Positions 34,101 through 46,541 of a stretch of 64,000 nucleotides of DNA are shown here, piece after piece. The DNA is taken from the NCBI GenBank assembly GCA_022036555.1, contig CM039129.1:25019305-25083304 (forward strand), given 5' to 3'. Made by a program: the position numbers and the translations under genes. This stretch comes from Microstegium vimineum (taxonomy: Eukaryota > Streptophyta > Magnoliopsida > Poales > Poaceae). The first letter of the stretch is position 1. Each line of letters opens with the position of its first letter. The notes beneath the pieces are model-generated. The model ran no database searches, was not told the DNA's origin, and saw only the letters and a list, made by a program, of their open reading frames with translations.

Positions 34101-35564
34101 ATGAGGAGTTAGAAAGTTTTGAGCGAAACCGCGTTTGGGTTTTAGTTCCTCCACCACCTAGTTGCCACCCCATAGGTACCAAATGGGTTTTCAAAAATAA
34201 ACAAAGTGAGGATGGGGTGGTAGTGCGCAACAAGGCTTGGCAAGGCTTTTTTCAAAAGGAGGGAATAGACTATGAGGAAACCTTTTCTCCCGTAGCTCGT
34301 TTAGAAGCCATTAGAATCCTTCTAGCTTTTGCGGCTTCTAAGGATTTTAAACTTTTTCAAATGGATGTTAAAAGTGCTTTCTTAAACGGCCACATAGAGG
34401 AGGAAGTTTATGTTAAACAACCTCCCGGTTTTGAAAATCCCAAGTTTCCAAACCATGTTTTTAAACTTCACAAAGCTTTGTATGGTTTGAAACAAGCACC
34501 TAGAGCATGGTATGATAGGCTAGAAACCTTTTTTTCTTGCTAAGGGTTTTAAAATGGGATCGGTAGATAAGACGTTGTTTCTCCTCAAGCAAGGCAAAGA
34601 CACTCTCCTTATCCAAATATACGTGGATGAAATCATCTTTGGTGGTTCTTCTTATGCTCTTGTTGCCAAGTTTGCAGATATTATGAGCAGGGAATTTGAG
34701 ATGAGTATGATGGGAGAGTTGACCTTCTTTCTCGGGTTGCAAATCAAGCAAACCTGGGAAGGGACATTTGTGCACCAAGGCAAGTACACGAAGGATATCT
34801 TGAAGAAGTTTGACATGGGTGAGGCAAAGCCCCTCTCGATGCTCATGTCGACTACGACTACCTTGGATGCGGACGAGGAAGGAGAGGCAGTGGATCAGAC
34901 GGAGTACCGAAGCATGATCGGGTCGCTTCTGTACTTGACAGCGACTCGGCCGGACATTCAGTTCGTCGTCTGCTTGTGTGCACGCTTTCAGGCGTCCCCA
35001 CGGACTTCGCACAAGCAGGCAGTGAAATGCATCATGAGGTACTTGCGCTTCACTCCCAAATTTGGACTCTGGTTGTTCACCTCTTATTCTCTTGAGCTTT
35101 GTGGTTATTTTGACGCCGACTTTGCCGGTTGCCGACTTGATCGGAAGTCCACTTCTGGGACTTGCTAGTTTCTCAGGTCTTCTTTGGTTTCTTGGTCCTC
35201 TCGCAAACAGTCTAGCATGGCACAGTCGACGTGCGAAGCTGAGTACATTGCCACAGCTAGTTCTTGCTCGCAGTTGATTTGGATGATTGCCAGTTTGAGT
35301 GATTTCGGTCTTAAGCTTAGTAAGGTGCCTCTGTTGTGTGATAGCACGAGTGCAATTAGTATGGCCAAAAATCACGTGTTCCATTAAAAGACCAAGCACA
35401 TTAAGGCCCGCTTTCATTTCTTACGAGATCATTACAAGAAGGGCGACATTGACCTTCGGCATGTCGAGAGCCACAACCAGCTTGCGGATATTCTTACAAA
35501 GCCGTTGGATCAAGCTGTGTTTTCTCGCCTTCGGGGCGAGTTGGGTGTTTTGTTTCCTTTTTAG
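31138..35564 (+). pseudogene. Sirevirus gag-pol of unit 1 (broken)
   Basis: I chose the ATG at 31138 (MERGAGKPPYFDGTNFAYW) because unit 2 keeps it while the earlier in-frame ATG at 31120 is absent there. Order: gag helices, zinc knuckle CYRCGDEDHIIANC (about 31977), Ser/Asp-rich linker, protease LVDSGCSRHMT (about 32400), GAG-pre-integrase (LWKWHRILGHL, CHPCRHGKM), integrase core (HMDTVGP, RSDNGTKF, VVERKNRT), RT (DVKSAFLNG) and RNase H (STCEAEYIA, CDSTSAISM). Breaks: TGA 33118, frameshift near 33540, TAG 33857, frameshift at a T-run near 34530, TAG 35166, TAA 35385. The RT box reads IYVDEIIFG, so the second catalytic aspartate is lost. Gag to mid-integrase is one uninterrupted frame of 660 codons. 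Confidence 0.92.
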
Positions 35565-37135
35565 AGGAGGAAAGTTTTGTGTTTCATAGTTTTTTTTTGT
35601 TCTTTTTGTCTTTTCTTTGTCCTTCTTCTAAATTGGTGCCTTGTTAGTGTTAGTTGGTGTCAATGCATTGTGCATCTCATTTGCATTTGTGACATAGTTC
35701 ATTTTAAGCTTTATACTTATACCCAATATAATGAATCTATGCTCTATTTGTGGTGCTTTATGTGTTTATGGTGTTGCCTAACATAGACTCTTTTTGATCT
35801 GTATGATATGCAATAGAGCTAAGTTAGAAAAGCTCTAAACTGAATTTAAATTCCCCATGTCACCTCTGAAATGGCACTAGCATGTGTAGGCTTTTGAAGA
35901 TCCTTCTTGGCTATCTTGTATATAGCTTGTAACTATGGCTCTTCATTGTTTCATTCACTACATTTGAGCACCATGATTAATATCTAAAATGAAATTGCTC
36001 TCTGTTTTGTGAATTGGAAAGATCAAGTTGGGTCTGCATTGTGAGCACTTCACCGTGTGTTCGAGACTGCTTCCCATATGGGTTGATATTTGAGCGGTGT
36101 CATGTATGACCAAAACTGGTGTGTCAAATCCTTTGACTTCGCCCGGTTGGTAAGAAGTGGCATCACCTTGCTTACAACCACTCGCATACAACTTGTAATG
36201 TGCCTAAAACTGAAATTGGCTGCAAAACTCTGAAATTTGGAAAATTCATTCAGTTGGGTCATTGGCTTGTTGTATGAACTTTGCTAGCGATAGTTCTACT
36301 TGTTATACATGAGACTGCTTCGAGATAGATCATATCTTGTTTGCCATGTCTAGTTGTCTCTAGGAGGTGATACCCTTTCTCCGCTCTCACATGATATGCT
36401 CTCTAAAATAGCTTCCAAAGTGATCCTAAGCTCAACTAGAGTCTTTCTTGGGCACGTAGAGCTTTTCCTATTCTCACAGGATCACATCACTTAGAGCATC
36501 TATTCATTGTCTTAGCTCTAAGTATGAAGCTTTTGCACTCATTTTCCATTTCATGGCATTTGTAGCCGGATCTTGAGTTGTTGATGTTTGATGAGCTACA
36601 TGTGTCAACAAGGGGGAGAGATGTGCATTTCATTCCATTTTCAGCCATCTACTTCCAAGGGGGAGAAAGAATGCACATCTTTTGGTATTTTGAGTGTGCT
36701 TTTGCCTAGGGGGGAACTTTTTGCTAGATGTGTTGAGCCTTTGCCTCTTCTGGAGGGTCTAGCTTGCTTTGTTTTCTTCGACAGGTTTTGATTGCTTCTT
36801 GAGCATTAGGGGACGTAAGTGGTTTCAATTGGTATCTTTTGAGCTCCCCTAGTGTTTAAATTGGAAGTCTGAGCTTTGAGAGCTGTGTTTGGTATCTAGC
36901 TCTTGCTAGCGGTGTTGAGCCCGTTTTTGTGCCTCTTCTTGAGGGCTAGCCTTGTTTTGCTTGGTTGCATTGAGCCGTTGCCCATATCTTTGGGAACCAA
37001 GTTTTGGACTCGTTTTGCTTCTCTCAAGTGACCCCATTTTGGCTTTCTTAGCTTTTTGGTCATTCGGAGAGCTTTACCTGGTGGCTCAAATCTGAAATGC
37101 ACTTGTGTTGACAATGCACTCATCAAGGGGGAGAT
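35565..37135 (+). other. 3' noncoding region of unit 1 with serial polypurine tracts
   Basis: About 1.6 kb with no coding signal, the place where some Sireviruses carry an env-like gene. Purine tracts of the form CAAGGGGGAGA occur near 36610, 36657 and 37124; the last (CATCAAGGGGGAGAT) touches the 3' LTR and is the likely primer. Units 2 and 3 have homologous sequence here. Confidence 0.75.
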
Positions 37136-39205
37136 TGCGAACACATGGTGGATAAGTACCCATGTAGTTCAGTTTTGTGATGAGTGATTGCCCAACACTT
37201 GAGCGGTTCAGTTTGAGTGGCTTACTTCTAACCTTGCGAAAGCAAGTGTGTGCCTGTCTATCAGCTTGTGGTTTGCAGGTGCTATGCCTAGTGACAGTGG
37301 TCAATGGCGTGGGGAAGCTCGAGTAGAGGCTTGTTGTGCCGATGGACTGAGAGCGGTGAAGGGCGGAAGCGGGGCTCGGACTAAGGGACCATGGGCGCCG
37401 GCGGACTAGCTGTGGTGGCTAGTACTTGGCACCGGCAAGTGCGAGAAGACATGGAGGTAGACCGAGTCGGCCGAGTCAAGACGGTGGACGCGCGAGTCGA
37501 GCAGAGTCTCAGGGGACTCGGAGTCCGACCGGGCGAAGACAAGGTGGCTCGCGTCAAGTGGTTTGGTGGTTTGGACCTCAAAACCATCCGCGTCAATTTC
37601 CGAGTTTGGGCCGCAAAACTTGGGGTTCGGTAGTTGAGCCCAAAGCTACCGGTGGCGGGTTTCCTAGGTTTGGGCCTCAAAACCTAGGTGGAGCTTCCGA
37701 CGAAGCGGGGATGGCATGTGGCGGAATCCTGGAGGTTGCGTCGAGGCGACGGCAACTCCCGGCAAGAAGCGGGGCCGTCCATTCAAATTAGTGGCTGAGA
37801 GTTATCGACTTGGATGACAATGTCTTAGGGATAGGTAATTTGGTGTTGTATCTAAGGGGTCTTTGGGAAATCTCCAAAGCCCGTTAATTAGGGGATGAAG
37901 GTGTATCCCTCATCCCATCTCTTGAACCCTAATCACTTGCCCCCCTCTCTCTCTCTTGTTCATGAGATCCCTTGGTTGTTTCCACCCACCTTTGTACGAA
38001 CTTGGTTTTGCTGTGAGGAATCGGAGGCCGTAACCTTCGAAAGCCACGGTGGCTTCGATTTGTTGATCGTGTCTCCGTTTTGCTTGTGTTCTTCGCATTT
38101 TGCTTTTGCCCCCTCTTTTCCCGAGATGATTTCTCTTTGTAGGGAGTAGCTCTTGCAAATCCGTTTGAACCAAGTTTTGCGTAATCGTGAGGAGCTTCTT
38201 TGCACCGAAGGAATTCTCCTCAAACCTCACGAGTGCGTAGATCGGGTGTTTTCTTTGCGGAGTTCCTCGTTCTTGAGCTTTTCCCAAAATCTCTTCTCCT
38301 CCCCTTGCTCTAAGCCAAATTGAGGGATGATTTCTTCGGGATAGCTCCCCAACTGCACTAGGATCATGCCTACAAAGTTTGGTTGCAGTTGGTGATCATT
38401 TGGTTGAGTTTTGAGAAGATTTGGTGGAGTTGATTTGGTTTTCACGCGATGCAGAGTTCCTGCGTGGGAGCGTCGGACCACCCTCCGGACGACTTTTCCC
38501 TAAGCTCCGGACCATAGCAAGTGGTCCGGTGGTCTTGACTTTTCAAGTGTCAAGAAGCAAGGGGCGTCGGACTACCCTCCGGACCACCGAACTAGTGAGC
38601 ACCGGACCATAGGCGAGTAGTCTGGTGGCTCTACTAGGAGTGTCACTCACGAGTGAGACTAGGCTCATTAGTCCGACGGTGAGCGTCGGACCAGGTGTCC
38701 GGAGCAGGGGAGCTTACTGTTTTGTTTGGCTCAGTGGCTGGAGTGAGCACCGGACAACTCTCCAAAGTTTGATGGTGAGCGTCGGACCAGAGTCCGGAGC
38801 TAGAGAGCTCCCTCCATGTTTTCTGAGGGACCGTCGGACTAGTCTGGAGTTGCTTGGGTAAGCACCGGACCAAAGGCTCCAGACCACTTCCATTGGTCTG
38901 GAGGTCTGATCTGAACTGGTCCGGAGCTCCCTGTTGGCTGTTGTTTTCATGTGTTTTTCTTAGGTTCTTGCCTCTTTTTTGTAGAGGTTGAGAACTTGGT
39001 TTTCTGGGTTTCCGATTAGTTTTCCTCCACTGCCGGTGAGCTCTCATTTCTCCGTTTTCGTCTGAATCCCCGCTGGCGTTGCTCGGGGGAGGTTGAGCAC
39101 CCAGTAACGGGGTTTGGTTTTTGGGAAGAGTGGCCCGAACATTTGGAGAGAAATTTGAGGCTCCCATTCACCCCCTCCCCTCTAGTCGCCGTTCTCGGTC
39201 CTTCA
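37136..39205 (+). repeat. 3' LTR of Sirevirus unit 1
   Basis: 2,070 bases, same ends as the 5' LTR. Relative to it there are scattered substitutions, an extra stretch near 37830-37855, and changes within the GTCCGG cluster (about 38468-38930), which seems to evolve fastest. Confidence 0.92.
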
Positions 39206-40234
39206 ATGATGAAGAACATAGCAATCACTTCCCTGTAATAGTACTGCTCTACCTGCCCTACAAACAAGAGGAGGACTACAAAGGAGTCAACAGGACTATC
39301 ACTCCCGCGAACTGCCTCACGATCCTGAATGTAGAGTACAATCACAGATAAATACGGTCTAGGCACCACGCCTACACAATATCTATCATTTACCCATAGT
39401 ACTGGTGGATAAACTCTATACGATCCTAAACATGGATATGATTCAGATCTAACTAAGCCAAGTATATAATCATAATAGACTAAGAACAATATAACTAAGA
39501 ACATAAACGAATAGAGTAAATTCATAATCAATATAATGAAATAGAGAAAAGTCATATCCATAATATTGAAGAACAAATGATAAACAATGAAGAACTAGAG
39601 AGAGAATTACCAATAATCCTCTTGACAGTTCCAGAAACCAATCGAAGATTGACTCCTTCTAGTTCTAATCCTATATAGCTATGCTAAACTAGAGATCTAG
39701 TTGATGTGGTGGCTCTAGGGCTTGATCAGAGGCTTCTCCTCTTGAGATGGATGATGAATAATGAATTAGGCCAGAGAGGCTCTCCTCCTCCGGGTCAGGG
39801 GGCCTTCCTTATATAGGCTCCTCAAATGAACGTCGACCGTCGGATCAAACCGACCTTGATGGAGGGCCTAGATGTGATCTTAAAGGCGGTGGAGAGGTGG
39901 TCCCACAAGGCAGACCCTAATGGGCCTTGCCATAGGACGGCCGCCCCAAGGGGTAGGGCGGGCGCCCTCCCCCTGGGCCCGCTCGGCCTCTAGTTCCTTC
40001 CCGTGCCTTGTTGACTCTTCTAGAGTATTCTTGTTTGTACGAATGGTGTTTATCTCTATGTAATCATGAAATGTGGGTCTTTCCTCCATATTTCCTGATA
40101 TCCCCCTGCAGAAATAGACATTCACCAAAACTCGTGGAATTCTGTCAGTATAAACCCTATTTCTAAGTATTGGTTTCATATAGATCCTTTTCCTTGCCTA
40201 GTTGACGGTTGATTTTGGTACTTAGGGACCGTCA
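39206..40234 (-). repeat. Athila-like LTR, 5' part
   Basis: On the minus strand it opens TGACGGTCCCTAAG at 40234, with a near-inverted copy (CAACCGTCAA) 20 bases on. A minus-strand TATA (GCCTATATAAG) lies at about 39808-39818. It continues into 28480-29032 across unit 1. AT-rich, no coding signal. The lineage is inferred from the tRNA-Asp primer site and LTR length, so 'Athila-like' is tentative. Confidence 0.6.
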
Positions 40235-43200
40235 ATAGTGATCATCACCATTGAGGGCCTTAACTTCCTAGCCGATCTAACCCTCATACCCTCCAAGAGC
40301 CTAGATGTTATCCTAGGGATGGATTGGTTAACCCCCCACCGTGGAGTCATATCGTGTCAACCCAGATATGTCTAGATGACTCATCCCAGTATGCAGACAA
40401 TCTGTTGCATGCCACACTCGGATAAACTCCTCACCATTATTTGTGCCCTAGAAGCCAAGACCTTAGATGAGGTTCCAGTTGTGAGAGATTACGTAGATGT
40501 GTTTCCAGAGGAATTACCAAGTATGCCACCTGACCGAGATGTGGAGTTTGTCATTGATCTGCTGCTGGGAACCGGGTCGATTGCTAAGCGGCCCTACCGT
40601 ATGTCAGTGGATGAGCTGAAAGAGTTGAAGAAGCAACTTGAAGAGCTGATAGCAAAGGGGTTTGTTCGACCTAGTGCTTCACCCTGGGGTTCTCCTATGC
40701 TATTTGTGCAGAAGAAAGATGGCACGATGAGGATGTGCATTGATTACAGGAATCGGAATGCAGTGATGATCTACTGGATCAACTAGGTGGTTCCAAGTAC
40801 TTCTCCAAGATTGATCTCCGCTCCGGATACCACGAGATGAAAATCCGTGAGGATGACATCCCCAAGACGGCATTTGTCACAATATATGGGCAATATGAGT
40901 GCACCATGGTATCTTTCGGACTCACAATTGCTCCAGCTTACTTCATGAACCTGATGAACAAGGTATTTATGGAAGAGCTTGATAAGCTCATGGTGGTATT
41001 TATTGATGATAGTCTTATCTACTCAGCCACGACAGAAGAGCACGAGAAACACTTGAGAACTGTGCTGGAAAGATTGGCCCAACACCTGTTATATGCTAAG
41101 TTTAGCAAGTGTGACTTTTGGTTAGAAAAAGTTGCATTTCTGGGACACGTTCTTTCTGCGCAAGGCGTTGCCGTGCACCCTGAAAAGATCAAGGCAGTTG
41201 AAGAATAGGAAGCACCCCGCAACGTGCTGGAAATTAGGAGTTTCTAGGGATTGGCCGGGTATTATTGCCTATTCATCGAGAACTTCTCTAAAGTAGCACG
41301 TCCCATGACCAACCTGCTAAAGAAGACTCAAGATTTTGAGTGGTCCGATGCATGCGAGAAAAGTTTCCAGACTCTGAAGCAAAAACTCACCACCACCCCA
41401 GTTCTATCCCTGCCTGATATACACACGGACTTTGTCGTGTATTGTGATGCTTCACGCCATGGACTGGGTGGTGTTCTAATGCATGAGGGAAAGGTGATAG
41501 CATATACCTCTCGTCAGTTGAAAGAACACGAACAATGATACCCGACCCATGATGTGGAACTTGCAGCTATAGTACACACGCTGAAGGTATGGAGGCATTA
41601 TCTGATAGGCAACAAATGTGATATCTACACCTATCACAAGAGCCTAAAGTATTTCTTCACTCAGGAAGATCTGAACATGAGGCAACGCAGATGGTTAGAG
41701 CTGATCAAGGACTACAACCTGGAGATACACTATCACCCAGGTAAAGCAAATGTAGTTACGGATGCCCTCAGTCGGAAGAGCCATTGTCATGTCTTAATCA
41801 CTGAATCAGTCCCAGCTGAACTAAAGGCAAATATCGAGAATTTCAAACTTGAGATCGTACCACATGATACACTGAATGCACTCCAAATCACATATGACCT
41901 TACCTCGAGAATTCGAGAGGCTCAGAAAGGCTACAAAGAAATAATAAAGTACATCTGAGATCTAATGCGGAAAGACAAAGGCCCAGAATACCGTGAAGAT
42001 GACCAAGGCACCATCTGGTACAAAAACCGAATCTGTGTGCCCTCAGATAAGGCAATCCACGAAGAAATACTATCTGAGGGAGACAATTCCAAGTATTGCA
42101 TTCACCCCGGAAACACCAAGATGTACCGGGATTTGAAGCAACACTTCTGGTGGAAGAACATGAAGATGGAGATTGCGGGGCATGTTGCTCGATGTGACAT
42201 TTGCAACAGAGTTAAAGCGGAACATCAGCGTCCCGCTGGATTACTCAAGCCCCTAGATGTACCAAAATGGAAGTGGGAAAGCATATCCATGGACTTTATA
42301 GTTGGATTACCCAAATCCGTGGATGGGAACGATTCTATATGGGTAATAGTGGATCGCTTGATCAAAGTTGCGCACTTCCTAGCTGTCAAGACGAAGTACC
42401 CGACAGAGAAGCTAGCTGATCTATATGTGCAACATATTCTCAGACTGCATGGAGCACCTTCTAACATCATCTCTGATCGAGGCCCACAGTTTATGTCTCG
42501 ATTTTGGGAATCCCTACACCAAGCTATTGGGACCAGACTCGACCACAACACAACTTACCACCCGTAGACAGATGGGCAGATAGAAAGGCTAAATCAGATT
42601 CTTGAAGACATGCTTCGAGCTTGTGTGCTCCAATATGGGACAAACTGGGAGAAATGTTTACCTCATGCTGAGTTTTCATACAACAACAGCTATCAGTCTA
42701 GCATCAAGATGTCCCCGTTCGAGGCCCTGTATGGTAGACCTTGTAGAACATCGTTGATGTGGTCAGAATCCGGGGAAAGAGCATTCTTTGGACCGGCAAA
42801 GATAAAAGATGCAGAAGCAGGAGTTGCTCAAGTTAGAGAGAATCTCAAGATAGCCCAGAGTAGGCAGAAAAGCTACACTGACAAGAGATGGAGAGAACTT
42901 GAGTTCGAAGTTGGAGATTATGTATACATCAATGTATCTCCACTTCGCGGAACAATCAGATTCCACGTAAAAGGGAAACTTGCCCAAAGGTTTGTGGGAC
43001 CTTACAAGATTTGCAAAACAATTGGCCCACTTGCTTATCAGATTGAGCTATCAGATGAGCTAGCTAGAGTACACCCCATATTCCAAGTTTCGCAACTCCG
43101 GAAATGTTTGAGAGTGCCTGAGGCACAAGTCCTAGCAGATGTGCTAGATATCCAGGACACTCTAGAGTATCAAGAGTACCCGATCAAGATCCTAGTCCGG

Positions 43201-43398
43201 GATACAAAAGAGACCCGTAGCAAGACAATTCATATGTGCAAGGTACAGTGGAGGAATCACAGTGAACGTGAAGCCACTTGGGAAAAGAGGCTGACCTACA
43301 GAAGCTCTACCTGTTCCTCTTCGAAGAGTATGTTACCTTTTAATCTCGAGGTCGAGATTCTGATAAGGGGGAGAGACTGTAACAACCCAAAGAATTGA
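40235..43398 (+). pseudogene. Chromovirus pol (3' half of a split element)
   Basis: The protease tail resumes in frame with VIITIEGLNFLADL and VILGMDWL. RT follows (VFPEELPSMPPDRDVEFVID, MRMCIDYRN, then KIDLRSGYH and VVFIDDSLIYS), then RNase H (YCDASRHGLGGVL, HNTTY-type spacing further on), the integrase zinc region (HPGNTKMYRDLKQHFWWKNM, C..C), the core (MDFIVGLPKS, SDRGPQF), and a C-terminal chromodomain-like stretch (MCKVQWRNHSEREATWEK). This assigns it to Tekay/Del chromoviruses. Breaks: a stop at 40373-40375, a small deletion with frameshift in RT near 40760, TAG near 41206, TAG near 41248, TGA near 41537, TGA near 41956 and TAG near 42565. The RT catalytic aspartates remain. Chromodomain integrases steer insertion to heterochromatin. 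Confidence 0.9.
43362..43377 (+). other. Polypurine tract of the chromovirus
   Basis: ATAAGGGGGAGAGAC lies directly before TGTAACAACCC, the chromovirus LTR start. It is the expected plus-strand primer site. Confidence 0.8.
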
Positions 43399-43667
43399 CA
43401 CACAAAAATCACAGCTACAAATTTTTTGTTTAAACCTAGCTATGTTTGAGGGTTGTTATGCTTGACCTAACACTATTAGTTAACACCTAACCCTAGATTT
43501 CATTCATAGTTATGCTAAGTTTATTTCCATGCTAAATATGCCTTGCATGATTTGGATCTTACTTCTCTTGCAATGTATGTTTGCATTTACAAGTAAATGA
43601 AAGAACCCCTATGAAAATACATACATATATATATATATATACATATACACATATGCCTACATGTGTG

Positions 43668-43699
<32 letters not shown>

Positions 43700-43821
43700 C
43701 AAGACATAAGTACATATACATTGATACATAAATATACACATAAGCAGTTTAATACACATACCTGAATACACATATATATGCATACATAAAATACGCCTAC
43801 ACAAATACAAGAAGGAGTATA
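43378..43821 (+). repeat. 3' LTR of the chromovirus, interrupted
   Basis: Opens TGTAACAACCC, the usual Del/Tekay LTR start. Only 444 bases remain before the minus-strand LTR of unit 3 begins at 43822. The last 200 bases are a TA/CA-rich microsatellite. The five bases GTATA (43817-43821) would be the target duplication of unit 3. Confidence 0.75.
43620..43790. repeat. TA/CA-rich microsatellite
   Basis: Runs of alternating TA (about 43625-43641 and 43672-43699) within CATA/TACA-rich sequence. It probably grew by slippage inside the chromovirus LTR. Confidence 0.85.
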
Positions 43822-45866
43822 TGAAGGACCGAGAACGGCGAACAGATGGGGGGTGAATGGGAGCCTCAAATTTCTCTCGAAATGTTCGGGCCACTCTTCC
43901 CAAAAAACCAAACCCAGTTGCTGGGTGCTCAACCTCCCCCGAGCAACGCGAGCAGGGATTCAGACAAAAACGGAGAAAAGAGAGCTCACCGGCAGTGGAG
44001 GAAAACCACCGGAAACCCCACAACACAGGTTCTCAACCCCTAGGGTAAAGAGGCAAGAACCTAGGCAAAATAGGCAAAAACTGCAACCAAACAGAGGCCC
44101 CGGACCAGATGGAGCTAAGCCACCGGACTATAGCGAGTAGTCCGGAGCTTAGGTCCGACGCTTTCACCTGCCGAGACAGAAGAGCAAAGTGAGCAACCTA
44201 GCTCTGGACCAGAGGCTCCGGACTAGTCCGATGCCGCCTCTGGACCAAGGAAGGTAGTCCGGTGCTCACTCGCCAGACAATCCAGTAAGGTACCGACCTC
44301 CGGACTAGACCACCGGACTACCCTGTCGGACCAAGGAGAGTGGTCCGACACGTGATAGTGTTTCTCAACAGAGCCACCGGACCACTCGTCAAAGGTCCGG
44401 TGCTCAAAAACCGGGAGGTCCGGAGGGTGGTCCGATGCCTCTTGCTGCTTTACACGAGAAAGGTCAAGAGCAGCGGACCACTTGCTATGGTCCGGAGCTT
44501 AAGGCAAAGTGGTCTGACGCTTATAGGAGAAAAACTGTTCTTCGCGAAAATTGTTTTCACTCCGCCAAATCTTCTCAAAACTCAACCAAATGATCACCAA
44601 CTGCAACCAAACTTTGTAGGCATGATCCTAGTGCAGTTGGGGAGCTATCCCGAAGAAATCATCGCTTAATTTGGAGAGGATAAACGAGAACACTTGGATT
44701 TGGGGGGAAAGAGGAAAACGAAGAACGCCACAAAGAAATCGCCCAATCTACGCACTCGTGAGGTTTGAGGAGAAATCTTTCAGTGCAAAGAAGCTTCTCA
44801 CGATTACGAACAACTTGGCTCAAGTCGATTTTGCAAAGCTACTCTCAACAAAGAGAAATCATCTCGGGAAAAAGAGAGAGCAAAAGCAAAACGGGAAGAA
44901 CACAAGCAAACCGGGGACACAATCACGAAATCGAAGCCACCATGGCTTACGGAGGTTACGACCTCCGATTCCTCGCAACAATCACAAGTTCTTACACCGG
45001 TAACGCGGTGGATCTCAAGCAAGAAGAGGCTTTGGAAGGGAAAACCTAGGAATCGGTGGGAGAGAGAGTAATGCAAGAGATGGGATGAGGATACCCCTTC
45101 ATCCCCTATTTAACAGGGCTTTGGCTATTTCCCAAAGACCCCCTTAGATACATGAGTGAACTACCTAGCCTAAGAATTGTAGTCCAAGCTCTAGAAAATA
45201 TCTTCCTCAATTTGAATCGACGGCCCCGCTTCCTGCCAGGAGTTGTTGTCGCCTCGACGCAACCTCCAGGATTCCGCCACGTTCCGTCCCCGCTTCCTAG
45301 CAAGCTCCACCTAGGTTTTGAGGCCCAAACCCAGGAAACCCGCCACTGGTAGCTTTGGGCTCAACTACCGAACCCCGAGTTTTGTGGCCCAAACTCGGAA
45401 ACCGACGCAGATGGTTTTGAGGCCCAAACCACCAAACCACTCGACACGAGCCACCTTGTCTTCGGCCGGTCGGACTTCGAGTCCCCAGAGCCTCCGCTCG
45501 AATCGCGCATCCACCGTGTTGACTCGGTCGACTCGGTCTACCTCCATGTCTTCTCGCACTCGCCGGTGCCAAGTACTAGCCACCACAGCTAGTCCGCCGG
45601 CGCCCATGGTCCCTCAATCCGAGCCCTGCTTCCGCCCCTGACCACTCTTAGTCCATCGGCATGGCAAGCCTCTACTCGACCTTCTCCACGCCATTGACCA
45701 CTATCACTAGGCATAGCACCTGCACACCACAAGCCGATAGACAAGCACACGTTTCTGCTTTCGCAGAGGTTAGGGTAAGCCACTCAAAACTGAAACACTC
45801 ACGTGTTGGTCAATCACTCATCATCAAAGCTGAACTACATGGGTACTTATCCACCATGTGTTCGCA
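43822..45866 (-). repeat. 3' LTR of Sirevirus unit 3
   Basis: 2,045 bases, complete, with ends TGAAGGACCG and TGTTCGCA in plus-strand view. Its motif cluster (about 44090-44515) is of the GTCCGG / CCGGAC class, like unit 1 and unlike unit 2. Confidence 0.9.
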
Positions 45867-46541
45867 ATCTCCCCCTTGATGAGTGCATTGTCAACACAAG
45901 TGCATTTCAGATTTGAGCCACAAGGTAAAGCTCTCCAAATGACCAAAAAGCTAAGAAAGCCAAAACAGGGTCACTTGAGAGAAGCAAAACGATACCAATT
46001 AAAAGTGTTCTCAAAACACCTCATGACAAAGCCACTTACTGATGCCAAACAAAAGCACATGGGCAACGACTCGATGCAACCAAGCAAAACAAAGCTAGCC
46101 CAAGATACCAATCACAAACTCTCAAAGCTCAGAAAACCAATTTAAGCACTAAGGGAGCTCAAAAGATACCAATTGAAACCACTTACATCCCTTAATGCTC
46201 AAGAAACAATCGAAACCTATCGGAGCCAACAAAGCAAGCTAGACCCTCTAGAAGAGGCAAAGGCTAAACACATCTAGCAAAAGCTCCCCCTAGGCAAAAG
46301 CACACTCAAGATACCAAATGAGCTCTAAACCAATGAGATGCACTCTTTCTCCCCCTTGGAAGTAGATGGCTGAAAAAGGAATGAAATGCACATCTCTCCC
46401 CCTTGTTGGCACATGTAGCTCATCAAACATCAACAACTCAAGATCCGGCAACAAATGCCATGAAATGCAAAATGAGTGAAAAATCTTCATACTTAGAGCT
46501 AAGACAATGAATAGATGCTAAAAGTGATGTGATCCTGTGAG
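45867..46541 (-). other. 3' noncoding remnant of unit 3 with polypurine tracts
   Basis: In plus-strand view, ATCTCCCCCTTGATG touches the LTR and two further CTCCCCCTTG tracts lie near 46351 and 46397, the same PPT series as in unit 1. A segment near 45990-46045 is absent from unit 1. No coding signal. Confidence 0.75.

Larger units (their letters stand above)
29033..39205 (+). mobile_element. Sirevirus unit 1 (complete with two LTRs)
   Basis: Both LTRs (29033-31074 and 37136-39205) open TGCGAACACATGG and close CGGTCCTTCA. PBS, gag-pol, and a noncoding 3' region with several PPTs lie between. Flanking five-mers AAGAT (left) and ATGAT (right) match in four of five positions, a likely decayed target duplication. 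The two LTRs differ by about a dozen substitutions in their first 270 bases by hand alignment, so the insertion is not recent. It lies inside the Athila-like LTR. Confidence 0.9.
43822..46541 (-). mobile_element. Sirevirus unit 3: 3' LTR and adjoining 3' region only
   Basis: Minus-strand 3' LTR (43822-45866), PPT, then 675 bases homologous to the reverse complement of unit 1 at about 36474-37135. At about 46541 the sequence switches abruptly to a plus-strand LTR of the same family (unit 2). No coding region of unit 3 is left. Confidence 0.85.

Noticed and set aside
34500..35417. Long minus-strand open frame (305 codons) antisense to RNase H in unit 1, with a similar 276-codon one at 51713-52543 in unit 2
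   Set aside because: They mirror the conserved sense frame and its codon bias. No domain, start context or separate conservation is visible.
43620..43790. Possible origin or CRISPR-like repeat in the TA/CA-rich stretch
   Set aside because: Simple dinucleotide microsatellite without spacers. A CRISPR array is not expected in a plant nuclear genome.
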